DNA of 10,659 nt from Euperipatoides rowelli. Its lineage: Eukaryota; Onychophora; Udeonychophora; Euonychophora; Peripatopsidae. A program made the translations under genes and the position numbers. This document shows, in pieces, positions 1 through 10,285 of this stretch (its first letter is position 1; every line of letters begins with the position of its first letter). The stretch lies in the NCBI GenBank assembly GCA_003024985.2, contig PXIH01S0000003.1, one strand, 5' to 3'. The notes under the pieces are model-generated. The model was not told the origin of the DNA, searched no databases, and was given only the letters and a program-made list of their open reading frames with translations.

Positions 1-1677
<1,677 letters not shown>

Positions 1678-1807
1678 CTAGGAGCGATGAAAATAAAAGA
1701 ATTATAAACAAAAATGTTTAGATGGATAAACAAGAAATAAAAAGCCTATTACTACGATCGACAAGTTTTTTTTTTTAAAAAAATGATTTCATTTCCATAT
1801 GACTTAC
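1678..1807 (-). other. 130-bp phase 0 intron of the SCaMC gene
   Basis: This intron lies between the exons ending IYPME and starting VLKTR. Its ends are canonical GT and AG on the minus strand. It is A+T-rich with A and T homopolymer stretches and no other recognisable content. Its short length contrasts with the very long upstream intron. Confidence 0.93.
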
Positions 1808-1918
1808 CTCCATTGGATAAATAAGTGTTTGAGAAATGCCTCCCGCTAAGGAACCAGCAGCGAATCGTTCATAAATGGTTGGTTCTCGTCTTGAATCTCT
1901 AATAATAAACCTTTTTGC
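1808..1918 (-). CDS. SCaMC: Internal exon of the same SCaMC carrier (linker and transmembrane helix 3, start of repeat 2)
   Basis: The minus strand reads 37 codons in phase 0. A charged cytosolic linker (AKRFIIRDSRREPTIYE) is followed by RFAAGSLAGGISQTLIYPME. The latter has the small-residue GxxxG-like packing of an odd-numbered carrier helix, then the helix-kinking Pro and acidic residue of the PX[DE]XX[KR]X[KR] signature. The rest of that signature (VLKTR) is encoded by the next exon, so an intron splits it between PME and VLKTR. The acceptor is pyrimidine-rich, TTTCTCTCTTAG, ending at 1919; the donor is GTAAGTC starting at 1807. The linker is basic (RDSRRE) and is the least conserved part, as expected for a loop between repeats 1 and 2. 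No stop codon or frameshift is present, so the gene looks intact here. Confidence 0.95.
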
Positions 1919-2658
1919 CTAAGAGAGAAATAAAAAATATATAGCTTATACTTTTTGTTCTAATCATCACTTTCAAAAAGAAAATGAAAGAAAAATTAAT
2001 ATTTAGGCTAGATCTAATAATTCAATGAGACAGATTATATTTTTAAAAGACAAACAGTATATAAATATTTGCAAATAAATATTGTAGCAGCTCAAGTTAC
2101 AATAATAAAAAAAAACACAAGGGTTAAACAATTTTCCCCTTATTAAATGGATTAACGGCTCAAATTAAAAGTTTGCAATTCATTAAGAACAACCGTAACT
2201 ACAAATTATATATTCATCTGCAATTTTATATTTATAATTAGGCTAGGCTACATCTTGATAAATATTATTCTATAATGGTATGGATACTATAGGATTTATT
2301 TTGTATACTACCACAAAATGTCATAAAAATCTTAGATAGCCTAATCTTTAAATTTACTATCAATAAATCTAGCATTAATTTGTGATTCATTACTAATTTA
2401 ATAATAAACATGAAAACTGATAAATATTTAAATTTAGGAATTTCATGGCAAAAATGTAAAAACTTTTTCTTTTCATGTAGCCTACTGTATAGAAACTAGT
2501 AGCTTAGAATAATCAATTCATCATATAAACTGCATTTTATAATATCCTCTCACCTCCCTCAAAACATTTGTGAAATTTTTAAGGCCAATAGAGATCAGTG
2601 ATCTCATATACCGGTATTAACTAAACAAAAATAATAAAAAAAAAAACAATTTACTTAC
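1919..2658 (-). other. 740-bp phase 0 intron of the SCaMC gene
   Basis: Canonical GTAAGT and AG ends flank A+T-rich sequence without a credible open frame. It contains several copies of the short word TAGGCTA/TAGCCTA (near 2005, 2240-2250, 2337 and 2478) and one palindromic TACCGGTA at 2609-2616. Nothing resembling an alternative exon was seen. Confidence 0.92.
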
Positions 2659-2811
2659 TTTTTCATAGGCCATAAATTTAAGGGCACTTTCCGGGGCTAT
2701 TTTGAAGACATTAATAGCGTTGCCTCTCCACAGAGACTTCACTCCTCCTTCTTCAAGCATATTCTTTAAACATTTTGTGATGCCCAATGAGCTATGTTTG
2801 CTGCCATGAAC
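2659..2811 (-). CDS. SCaMC: Internal exon of a SCaMC-type mitochondrial ATP-Mg/phosphate carrier (end of carrier repeat 1)
   Basis: The minus strand reads 51 uninterrupted codons, phase 0 at both ends, beginning [18 protein letters not shown]. They contain the carrier signature [10 protein letters not shown] (acidic-Gly-X4-aromatic-basic-Gly) and then [20 protein letters not shown], which matches the matrix helix and second transmembrane helix of SCaMC carriers (SLC25A23/24/25). The family exchanges ATP-Mg for phosphate across the inner mitochondrial membrane and is activated by calcium through an N-terminal EF-hand domain, which is not in this window. The acceptor is a T-rich tract ending CTATTTAG at 2812; the donor is GTAAGTAA starting at 2658. 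The exon joins in frame to the one at 1808-1918. The preceding exon, which should encode helix 1 and end near PLDRLK, was not found up to 10659. The family call is strong; the paralogue cannot be assigned. Confidence 0.95.
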
Positions 2812-3229
2812 CTAAATAGAAAAAAAAAAATGAAAAATTAGAAATGCAACTTACCAGTACAAAAAAAAAAAGCTACTTTATATAACAAATGAATAACCAT
2901 AATTAAGTACAATTTTATTTAAATGTATAATCAAGACTGAGAGTTTATTTCTTTGGTAGATGAGACGAAGACATAGAAGCTCAATTCAATGATTTTAATG
3001 GGAATAAAACCCTAATTAAATCCATGGGGAAAAAATGGCTTTAAACCCCCTGGACTCCATTATACCATCACAATTTTTCAACTAGAGAAAAATTGTGTGA
3101 AGAAACCTTTAGTGCAAGATTACTTCACCAAGAACATTATTTTCAAAAATAATGGACTTTGCATACTGTATTTGCTTCTTTCTAATAGGTTATTCCTATT
3201 GCTCACCATTTTTTAGGTCTTGGGAAGGT

Positions 3230-3473
3230 TCTTGTAGCCAGGGATGCTACATTCTATTGTATTATCTTGTTGGCTTCCCTCTGTAGCCTACCATGTAAAC
3301 ATTTTATAATAATTGTACGGTATTTGTTTTTTTTTTTGCTTTGTTTTATAGAGTTAATGTGTTTTGGTCTAGATTCCTTATGTATTATGTTGTTGAACTG
3401 TTCATGTGTAGATTGTTATACTCGACAAAAATATAAGCGAAAGCTTCAACTTGTAAGAAATAAATAAATAAAT
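3230..3473 (+). mobile_element. Possible 3' end of a non-LTR retrotransposon with an (AAAT)n tail
   Basis: A T- and G-enriched segment, richer in G than its flanks, ends in four tandem AAAT units at 3458-3473. A 3' end running into a short tandem tail is typical of several non-LTR retrotransposon clades. A 66-codon open frame lies inside (3267-3467) but shows no reverse transcriptase or other domain. No target-site duplication could be defined, and the left boundary is arbitrary. It could equally be intron sequence next to a simple repeat. Confidence 0.2.
3458..3473 (+). repeat. (AAAT)4 microsatellite
   Basis: Four perfect AAAT units follow TTGTAAG and end before GAAAATTAC. Confidence 0.9.
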
Positions 3474-3867
3474 GAAAATTACACAATACGTTTAATTAAA
3501 TATTGATATTGTTAACTTAAGACGTTTGCCTTAAATCTATTACAATTCTCACATTCGAAAAGCTTGTTATTTGTGAGGGGGGAATATCACCACTTTTTTT
3601 TCCAATTTGTGAATATTTATTTTGTGCACTTTTTCGAAAAGGAGACTGGGTCACTTCATTCCTGTTCAGGATCCCCACCCCACACTCAAAGTAAAATCAA
3701 ACAATGTTACACATGCATAAAGTGATTTAATAAATAATATAGTTCTACTTAATACAATTCAAGTTTAGTATTGATAGCCTAATAAATCTCTGAATTTTAA
3801 CTAATATTTGAATTTCCAAGTTAATATAATTTCTAGAATAAATCAGGTTTATCAATAACAAAAAGGA

Positions 3868-3878
3868 GGGGGGGGGGG
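3868..3878 (+). repeat. Poly-G tract, 11 nt
   Basis: An uninterrupted run of eleven G follows AAAAGGA in otherwise G-poor DNA. It is one of three such tracts on the plus strand. Confidence 0.9.
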
Positions 3879-4197
3879 TAAATACAATTAAAAAATAATT
3901 ATTTTTGCTTCATTTTATATTAGTAAAACATATTTAGCACTTCTAGATGGTCATACTTTAAAATTTCCAAATTATTCAGATATGACCAGAAAGATTTTCA
4001 AATTTTATAATTAAAAATATACCTTTCTATATTTTAACTAACAAATTGAATGGGAAATTTAAAGTTTTTTTTTTTTGTTGTTTTTCATCTCATCCATTTC
4101 AAGATAACTTTTTCTAGCACAGTATTAATTTTAAAGAGAAAACAACTTAATCTCAGAATATCCAATGATGCAGAAGTTTTTGTTGTTTTACAGTTGA

Positions 4198-4209
4198 GGG
4201 GGGGGGGGG
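4198..4209 (+). repeat. Poly-G tract, 12 nt
   Basis: Twelve consecutive G follow CAGTTGA. The length may be imprecise, because homopolymers of this kind are common assembly errors. Confidence 0.9.
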
Positions 4210-4321
4210 TATTGAGTTTATAAAGCTTTGTAAAAATACAGTACTTTTGTTCTTTCACCTCATCTGTTCATCAGTCTCTAGCATCAATAAGCTTACAGTA
4301 TAATCTGAAAAATAATTGCTG

Positions 4322-4452
4322 TCTTGGTGCAGTAATCCTTGGGTTTGAGTACTGCCCCAGGCCACCAGTTTCAAGAGATGTTCACAAGAAAGATTTTTAA
4401 CAGAGAAGAGCCGATTACAATCACAGGACAGCCAAAGGCACCTTTATTATGA
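4322..4452 (+). mobile_element. Possible decayed tRNA-derived SINE fragment
   Basis: A G+C-richer island contains TTGGTGCAGTAA, resembling a Pol III A box (TGGYNNAGTRG), at about 4325. GGTTTGAGTAC, close to the B-box consensus GGTTCGANTCC, follows at 4342-4352. The boxes are only about 17 nt apart, far closer than in a functional tRNA promoter, so an internal deletion would be needed. The rest, to about 4452, has no recognisable family signature. This is a weak call, based on motif similarity and contrast with the flanks. Confidence 0.22.
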
Positions 4453-5670
4453 ACGAATATATTAAAAGCTCAATTCTGAGGAATTAGATCAGAATATTTG
4501 CAAAAACATGGTAAGACTGTAGGGCTGTTTGTGTAACTTACAACACTTTTAAGATAAATTGAAGAGGTTGGAATAACTTTCTGAGAGGATGGATGCTTTT
4601 TAGAAACAAATGTAGTTTAGGGAAAGAATAAAACCCTCAAAAGATTCTCATTCTAAATAATAATAAAAAAAAAAAGATTTCAAGACTAAAATATAAATTA
4701 TATTAAAATAAAATAGGATTATTTAAACTTCCTTCAAAAAACTGTTGTATGCAACTAATCTATTTGCATTGATTATTTTAACTTTTTTAATTTTAAATTT
4801 AAAATTTGGAAGTTGTAACAATATTTTTTGAAGGATAACAATTAAAATTACGTTTATATAGAATAATTCAAAAATAGCCTAAAAATGTTCAAGAAGTGAC
4901 AAAATTAAAATTATCTTGTAAAGATAGAAAGTCTTTCATGTGATATTATCAGTATATAGAATGATTCTTGGAAAGCAAATGATAGTATCCAGGTACTCTA
5001 AACTTAAAACCAACCCTGACTCTAATTTAAATAAGCAAATTAACAAAAAATGCCAGCCCAAATAAATGAATTAATAGACTAAATATAACCCAAACGTAAT
5101 TAAAGATTGTGCATCTTAGTGGGAAAACTTTAGAAATGTTTTATCCCTCATTTCATAAACTGCCCTATACAATACTGGTCAGGATTTTTAAAAAAAAAAA
5201 AAATACTGTAAAATAGACATTTAAATGGTTAGCTACAATTTACAACTATTATCCAATTTAAAATTCCACTGGCTGGTCGACCATACACATTTGCATATTT
5301 GGAAGAAAATTCTTTTTTTAAAACCATCTAATCAACTTTGGCGACACTATTTATTTCTTTGCATTAAAGCCCATCAAAAGGGAATAAAGCAAACAAATGT
5401 GACAAGCAAAGGAAAAACAATCACTGGGAATCACCAACTTAAATCACGACTGAAAAAAAAAAAAAACTAAATGAACTTAATGAAGAACATAATTCCTATT
5501 CAAAAGTAAAAAAACAAAACAAATACTAGTGCATAAAGATCTTAAAATTAAATATAGAGCAATCTATTGTATATTTTAAAAAAATCACCATGGAAACTCT
5601 CCAACAAATTAAATTTGCTGAATTCATTTTTAAAAAGCTAATAGCAAATAGGCTACTGCATTAAATAAAA

Positions 5671-5722
5671 TATTTTTAATAGACAATAGAGATACTGTTA
5701 TCACTATTGTCTATTAAAAATA
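5671..5722. repeat. Compact hairpin: 19-bp perfect inverted repeat, 14-nt centre
   Basis: The arms 5671-5689 (TATTTTTAATAGACAATAG) and 5704-5722 are exact reverse complements. Inside, after a single A/A mismatch, GATA (5691-5694) pairs with TATC (5699-5702), leaving a four-base CTGT loop. The whole folds as a 24-position stem with one mismatch. It may be a remnant of a foldback element. With such a tight loop and no lower stem it is not a convincing microRNA precursor. Confidence 0.9.
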
Positions 5723-6040
5723 AAATAAGTAACAGTTCAATTAGCCTAAATAAAAATATTTTCTTATTGGAGGCAACACTTTGAAATTTGTGAATGGCTT
5801 TTTAAAATCAGTCAATCCTCAAACACACACATACACAAAAAAAAAAACATTTGTTAATTTCTATTTTTTTTTACTTGGTCATCAAATTTCCTATTTTCAA
5901 CTAGATATATTCTAAAAAAATTTAATCTTCAAACCCAAAGGGTAAAAAAATAAATTGCTTTCTTACAGTAACTTCTGTTATCTACAGTAAAGTAATATAC
6001 CGGTTCTGTAAACTATTGTAATAGTGAACAAATTTCCTTC

Positions 6041-6054
6041 AGAGCCATCTATTG
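6041..6054 (-). promoter_or_regulatory. CTCF-like core motif, weakened (copy 1)
   Basis: On the minus strand this reads CAATAGATGGCTCT. The invertebrate CTCF core is close to AGATGGCGC; here the second G of GCGC is replaced by T, so the core reads GCTC. A near-identical copy lies at 10233-10246. Binding is not implied: the change removes the most conserved part, and a shared decayed repeat is as likely. Confidence 0.25.
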
Positions 6055-6273
6055 CATAGATAAGGAACAAAAAAAAAATTATCCCCAATCTTTTTAAGAA
6101 TACTTTTACTCTACACATTAAATTTATTTACTGAAAATAAAGTGAAATTAATTTCTAATCGTCTTCAATGTATAGGCCTACAGTTCAGAATATATTACTA
6201 TTTCCTTGTATAATGATGAGGGGAGATTTTAATTTTTAACCCAAATCAATTTTTTAGATTAAGGAGCAGTTTT

Positions 6274-6294
6274 TCTCTCTCTCTCTCTCTCTCT
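6274..6294 (+). repeat. (TC)n microsatellite
   Basis: About ten perfect TC units follow a T run and end before TTGTGTT. On the transcribed minus strand this is a GA repeat. Confidence 0.93.
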
Positions 6295-6525
6295 TGTGTT
6301 TATTGTTTATAATTATGTGTATCAAACTTTAAAATTAAAAATTTAAGCTTTCTATAAATTTAAAGACATATTTGTTCTGTGCATAAAATCTCAATAGATT
6401 TGAAATTTAAATATTCTGCAGTTTAAAATTACATTGTAAAATTTGTCAAGCTTGGGCAGTTTCCAAAATATCATGATGAATTATTGTAGCCTAGTAAATT
6501 TTGTTTTTTAATATTAAATTTTTGC

Positions 6526-6685
6526 AAGATGATCCTAAATGAAATATTAGATTGTCTATCAAGTTGTAGACACACAAAGAAAATTAATTTTTAAATACAA
6601 CTTGTAAGTAGAATAATTGTAGGAATTTTAATTTTATGTGTGTATGTACAGTATGTATGTCTAATATTTCATTTAGGATCATCTT
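6526..6685. mobile_element. 160-bp inverted-repeat element with 26-bp perfect arms (MITE-like foldback)
   Basis: The left arm 6526-6551 and right arm 6660-6685 are exact reverse complements over 26 bases (starting AAGATGATCCTAAATGAAAT on the left). The 108-nt interior also pairs imperfectly: TGTAGACACACAAAG...AAAATTAA on the left mirrors TTAATTTTATGTGTGTATGTACA on the right. A nested 9-bp pair (6560-6568 with 6596-6604) offers an alternative fold. The arms contain mixed bases (GATGATCC), so they are not a low-complexity accident. No clear target-site duplication or coding capacity is present, so a miniature non-autonomous element is the most likely identity but unproven. Confidence 0.55.
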
Positions 6686-7204
6686 AAAATTTAAAAAATT
6701 GTTTTGCCTCCCCACAAGTTTTAAAATATCCAGTAATTTCAAATTACATGAAAATTAAATTTCAATATCGAGATGGGATGCAAAAAACAAGTTTATTTCA
6801 TGTGATAATGGTTCATTTTATTTAAATTTAAAGTACAAACTTAAATTTGTAATTTTAATTTGTAAACTTTCAGAGCTAAATCTGGCTTGGGCAAAAAAAA
6901 GTTTTTATTTTTTTATTTTCCTGAATCTAAAAATCTTCCACATTTTGCCCAAAAATAACTCTTGGTTAAACAAGATTTAAACTTTTATAATGCCTTTTAT
7001 AAATTAAAGTAAGAATGTGATACTATCAAAGGTTAAATGTGTCAAAATTATGTGATATGTTTAAGAAAAGATTATAATCGGTACCGGTAATGAAGTAAGT
7101 AAATAGCCTAATATACAGTAGGCCCTATATAAGTTAGCCAGCGGTCGTTTAACACATTTTCAGACCTTAGGCACTTCATTATACGTGACATTTTTCATAT
7201 AATA

Positions 7205-7305
7205 TAGTCAGTACTGGTAGTGATTCCAATACCAGACCAAAAACTTAATACTGGTATTACGGTATTCTTATTTTCAATACCGGGATACTGGTACAATGCT
7301 GGTGT
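7205..7305. repeat. Cluster of degenerate TACYGGTA palindromes
   Basis: Within about 100 bp the sequence carries TACTGGTA at 7212-7219, 7249-7256 and 7286-7293. It also holds AATACCAG at 7228, TACGGTA at 7258-7264 and AATACCGGG at 7276. All read as variants of one palindromic unit, AATACCGGTATT. A perfect TACCGGTA stands 120 bp upstream (7082-7089). The pattern suggests a decayed tandem or transposon-end array. Confidence 0.55.
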
Positions 7306-7663
7306 CTCCAAAAGCAAAAAAATTTCAAGTAGTAACTTGCAAAAATATGTAGGAAATATGGCCATTTAGAAAATATATGTTATACAATTATACAAAATAA
7401 GTTGAGATGCTAAGGATCTGTCTTCGCATTTAAAAAGCTTTTGCAGATGCCACGTTTGTATTAGACTAATTCGGTAAATAAAAGAAAAGAAAAAAAAAAA
7501 TATAATCGATTTTAAATACTATAAAATTTTGAAAATTTAAGCAAAATAAAAATCTGCATTCATCAGTTTAAATTATTTAAAAAGAAACTTAGACATTCCA
7601 CTGCCCTAAAAGAAATAATTATTCAAACAGATACAATAGATCTAAAAAAGGGAAATATAAGTA

Positions 7664-7676
7664 TAATAATAATAAT
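7664..7676 (+). repeat. (TAA)n microsatellite
   Basis: Four TAA units in A+T-rich DNA. Similar short arrays lie at 7831-7846 and 9051-9062. Confidence 0.8.
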
Positions 7677-7742
7677 TATAACAAATGTAATGATTATAGA
7701 ACTTATCCAAGAAGTAATCGCTATAATTAGGGTCACATGAAT

Positions 7743-7759
7743 AAAAAAAAAAAAAAAAA
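7743..7759 (+). repeat. Poly-A tract, 17 nt
   Basis: This is the longest homopolymer of the window. Numerous A tracts of 9-15 nt elsewhere are also mostly on the plus strand, giving T tracts in the SCaMC transcript direction. Confidence 0.9.
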
Positions 7760-7830
7760 CCTTTTAATCAAAATTCTGGTTTTGTGGCCGTAGATTACAT
7801 TTCTGTAGATTCATGATCACTATAAATTTA

Positions 7831-7846
7831 TAATAATAATAATAAT
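7831..7846 (+). repeat. (TAA)5 microsatellite
   Basis: Five TAA units followed by TGAGTCC. Confidence 0.85.
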
Positions 7847-8695
7847 GAGTCCAACAACTTAAATTAAGAACAGTGCAACTAGGAAATCAAACTATTAATC
7901 CAAATAAATACAAAGATTCTGATGTGTTAACTGATTAACTTAGCGATTTGGCTGATATTAGTGATGCAATAGACATTGAAATGTTGGCTAGTCCTCTCTA
8001 ATCCACCATAACTCTGATTAAATATGTCGAGCAATAAATGTAATTTAAATAGTTACACAATTAATCGAGTTGAAAATCTAGCCAATTCTAAATCTAATCA
8101 ATTCTCATCAACATCAACAATTTAGTTTTTCTATTAAAACTGAAATATACAGGCATTTTATTATGAATACCGGTGTTTACAGTAAATACCAATAAAATAT
8201 AATGGTGATCTTGTTGTTGGAATCACTAATAATTAATGAGGATAAATATTTACTTATTTTATCTCAAACACTAGTAAATAGTGAGTTTATTAAATAACTG
8301 ATTCCCTCTCCTTCTTACAAAGAGATTTTTATTAAAAAGCCTTCTTTCACATTCTTGGTACAGTGTATATGAACACGTTTGCTAGCCTAAAACATATTTT
8401 TTATAGTGCTGCAATATCAAGTTAATTAAAGAAAGAGCAAGCACAGCTTCAATTAATATGGGTGTAATGTGTGTATGTGCTGTATGTGGGAAATACGCTT
8501 TGTAATGGTCACTTTTCAGCAAAGCATAAACAAAACACTGTGTAAGGGGAATGTCTCTAGATGTAATGGAATGTATTGATAGTTTGAATAAAAAGCAGAT
8601 TTTAATTAAAAAGAAAAAATGTTTATTCGGCAATAATATTTATCACTTTATTAAATTATAATAATTGAACATTTTAAATTTCCATCAATTGGGCT

Positions 8696-8754
8696 CAGTG
8701 GCCCATCTGGGAGCTAGGTCAAGGCTTGTTGGCCTAGGCCATAATCCGCCCCTG
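8696..8754 (-). mobile_element. Short transposon-end-like fragment (hAT-type terminus)
   Basis: This is a conspicuously G+C-rich 59-bp island in A+T-rich DNA. Read on the minus strand it begins CAGGGGCGGATTATGG, and CAGGGGCGGA is a common terminus of invertebrate hAT DNA transposons and their miniature derivatives. The opposite end, read on the plus strand, is CAGTGGCCCATCTGGG and shares about 10 of 16 positions with it, so the segment could be a tiny internally deleted element. No clean 8-bp duplication flanks it (left ATTGGGCT, right AAATTAGC). An interior GGCCTAGGCC palindrome is present. Confidence 0.4.
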
Positions 8755-9050
8755 AAATTAGCTAAGTAAAATTATATGTTTGTGACCTAAATTCTTGTTA
8801 TTTGAAAAGGAATTTTATTATTGCTATTTATAAAATTATAAAGAAAAGCTAGCTCATTTAAAAATGAAAGAATATTTATTACTTTTATGAAAAAAGTTCA
8901 AGAATCCTATTTCAAATAAAGTATTTAATACAGTAATTAAAAAAAAAAAGAGACAACAAAGTAACAATAAATAATGTTCATGGTTACATTTTGTTACATA
9001 AACTCTTAGAAATACGACAGCTTTTAATGTAAGCATGCTTCAGGTTTCAT

Positions 9051-9062
9051 TAATAATAATAA
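9051..9062 (+). repeat. (TAA)4 microsatellite
   Basis: Four TAA units between TTTCAT and AAGCC. Confidence 0.8.
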
Positions 9063-9115
9063 AGCCAAAGCTGATAAGAAAAATAAAAATTAAAACAAAC
9101 AAACTGTTAGTGAGA

Positions 9116-9127
9116 GGGGGGGGGGGG
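9116..9127 (+). repeat. Poly-G tract, 12 nt
   Basis: Twelve consecutive G follow GTGAGA. It is the third plus-strand G tract, after 3868-3878 and 4198-4209. Confidence 0.9.
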
Positions 9128-9783
9128 ACTATACAAAATACCTTCTGAACATAAAGTTCAGAAATACAAAAACATTTTGAAAATTGAATTTGGGATTGAT
9201 TTAAAAATTCTTCTCAAATCTGGCTCAATCAAATAAAATATGAGCACGGTTTTAAATTAAACAAAAAAATCTAATTTTTTTTTGTTTATTTAAAAACGTA
9301 GTGAGTCAGCATGTGAACTCTGGAACCAGAGTATTTACCGTACTTGATAATTGTATTATAATTGTTTATAATTTGTGAACTTCTTAAAACATAATAAAAA
9401 GACATCTAATGCTGGATTGTTTTCATTAAATGTTTCAGTTAGGAAATAAATTCCTTGCATCAAATAACTCAAACATTTTAATGACTATTTTTAAAATAGT
9501 GCTTGATTTTTTTTATATTAAGTGAAATAAATACTAATTTAAATTAATTTTAATTAAACCTCCACTAAAATAATATTTCCTAGTACAAAAACATTAAATT
9601 CTTGCTAATCTTCAAACATTTTTTCAATATATACATAATTTTTTAGGCTAATGGTAATATTTCTCTCATCAATATGTAGCAAATCTACATATTGCAAATA
9701 AATTAATAACCCTTGCATAACTATTCTATGTGATGCAATTGTGGCTGCTCCTTATCTCAAAAGTCATTCTCTAAGAATGTTAG

Positions 9784-10140
9784 CCACAAAAACCAAACCC
9801 AATAGCAAAACAATTTCACCCAATTCACCCCTTCTCCTTTTTAAACTTATCCTCCATGCCCCAAAACCTCTTTAACTAATCAAAAAAACCCTATAACATC
9901 GTTCCCCTTACTTAATGCCCTTCCCCTTTTCAGTATTTGTTTACACCTTTATTTAATCATCCCCTCATACCTTTCTTACCTCAATTTTTATCCCCCCATT
10001 ACTACTAATCTATCATATTACAATATCACAACCATCCTCTTCCCTCCAATCTTTCTCATAGACTCGTTCCTATTACCTCCATTTTAACCATTAAATTTTT
10101 AATAAAACGTTTAAAAAACCAAAACCCACTACCTATAAAT
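9784..10140. other. G-depleted, C-rich block with extreme strand asymmetry
   Basis: By hand count the plus strand has about 9 G against about 110 C over 357 nt, while the flanks are close to balanced. C occurs in short runs (CCCC and CCCCCC), interspersed with A and T, so the block is neither a simple microsatellite nor pure polypyrimidine. A frame open from 9845 to 10084 has no start codon and no domain; it stays open mainly because TAG and TGA need G. On the minus strand, the presumed transcript sense, the block is G-rich. That could favour R-loops or long-loop G-quadruplexes (runs near 9904-9926), but this is inference. Confidence 0.8.
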
Positions 10141-10232
10141 TAAATACCAAACCTAATATTAGTCAGAAAATAATCTATAGCCTGCTGTACATACTGTAAT
10201 TCTACTGTATAAAGCCAATTCACAATTCTTTT

Positions 10233-10246
10233 AGAGCCATCTAGTG
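10233..10246 (-). promoter_or_regulatory. CTCF-like core motif, weakened (copy 2)
   Basis: On the minus strand this reads CACTAGATGGCTCT, one base from a CACTAGATGGCGCT-type invertebrate CTCF core. It shares AGAGCCATCTA with 6041-6054. Both copies sit just downstream of TACTGTA/ACTGTA-type words, which fits a shared interspersed repeat as well as a regulatory site. Confidence 0.28.
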
Positions 10247-10273
10247 AGAAAATAATGAATGATTTTTTTTAAG

Positions 10274-10285
10274 TACAGTACTGTA
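10274..10285. repeat. 12-bp perfect palindrome TACAGTACTGTA
   Basis: The sequence is its own reverse complement and fuses the two orientations of the word TACAGTA that recurs through the window. Confidence 0.85.

Noticed and set aside
3267-3467. 66-codon open frame on the plus strand
   Set aside because: It is Cys- and Leu-rich from T-rich DNA, ends in AAAT repeats, and has no domain or splice context.
4784-4806. A+T-only palindrome AATTTTAAATTTAAAATT
   Set aside because: Low-complexity A+T sequence readily forms such palindromes; there is no independent support.
5225-5470. 81-codon open frame on the plus strand
   Set aside because: It ends in a poly-Lys run made by a poly-A tract and has no recognisable motif. 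An open frame of this size is plausible by chance in 10.6 kb.
7122-7131. TATATAAG resembling a TATA box on the plus strand
   Set aside because: Such words are expected in A+T-rich DNA, and no coding exon follows.
8382-8633. 83-codon open frame on the minus strand
   Set aside because: Hydrophobic and His-rich stretches come from A+T-rich and TG-repeat sequence; no family resemblance and no splice signals supporting an exon.
8854-9036. 60-codon open frame on the minus strand
   Set aside because: It is composed mostly of Phe and Leu codons from T-rich DNA, with no conserved motif.
9845-10084. Long start-less open frame in the C-rich block
   Set aside because: Two of three stop codons need G, which is nearly absent here, so openness is expected by composition.
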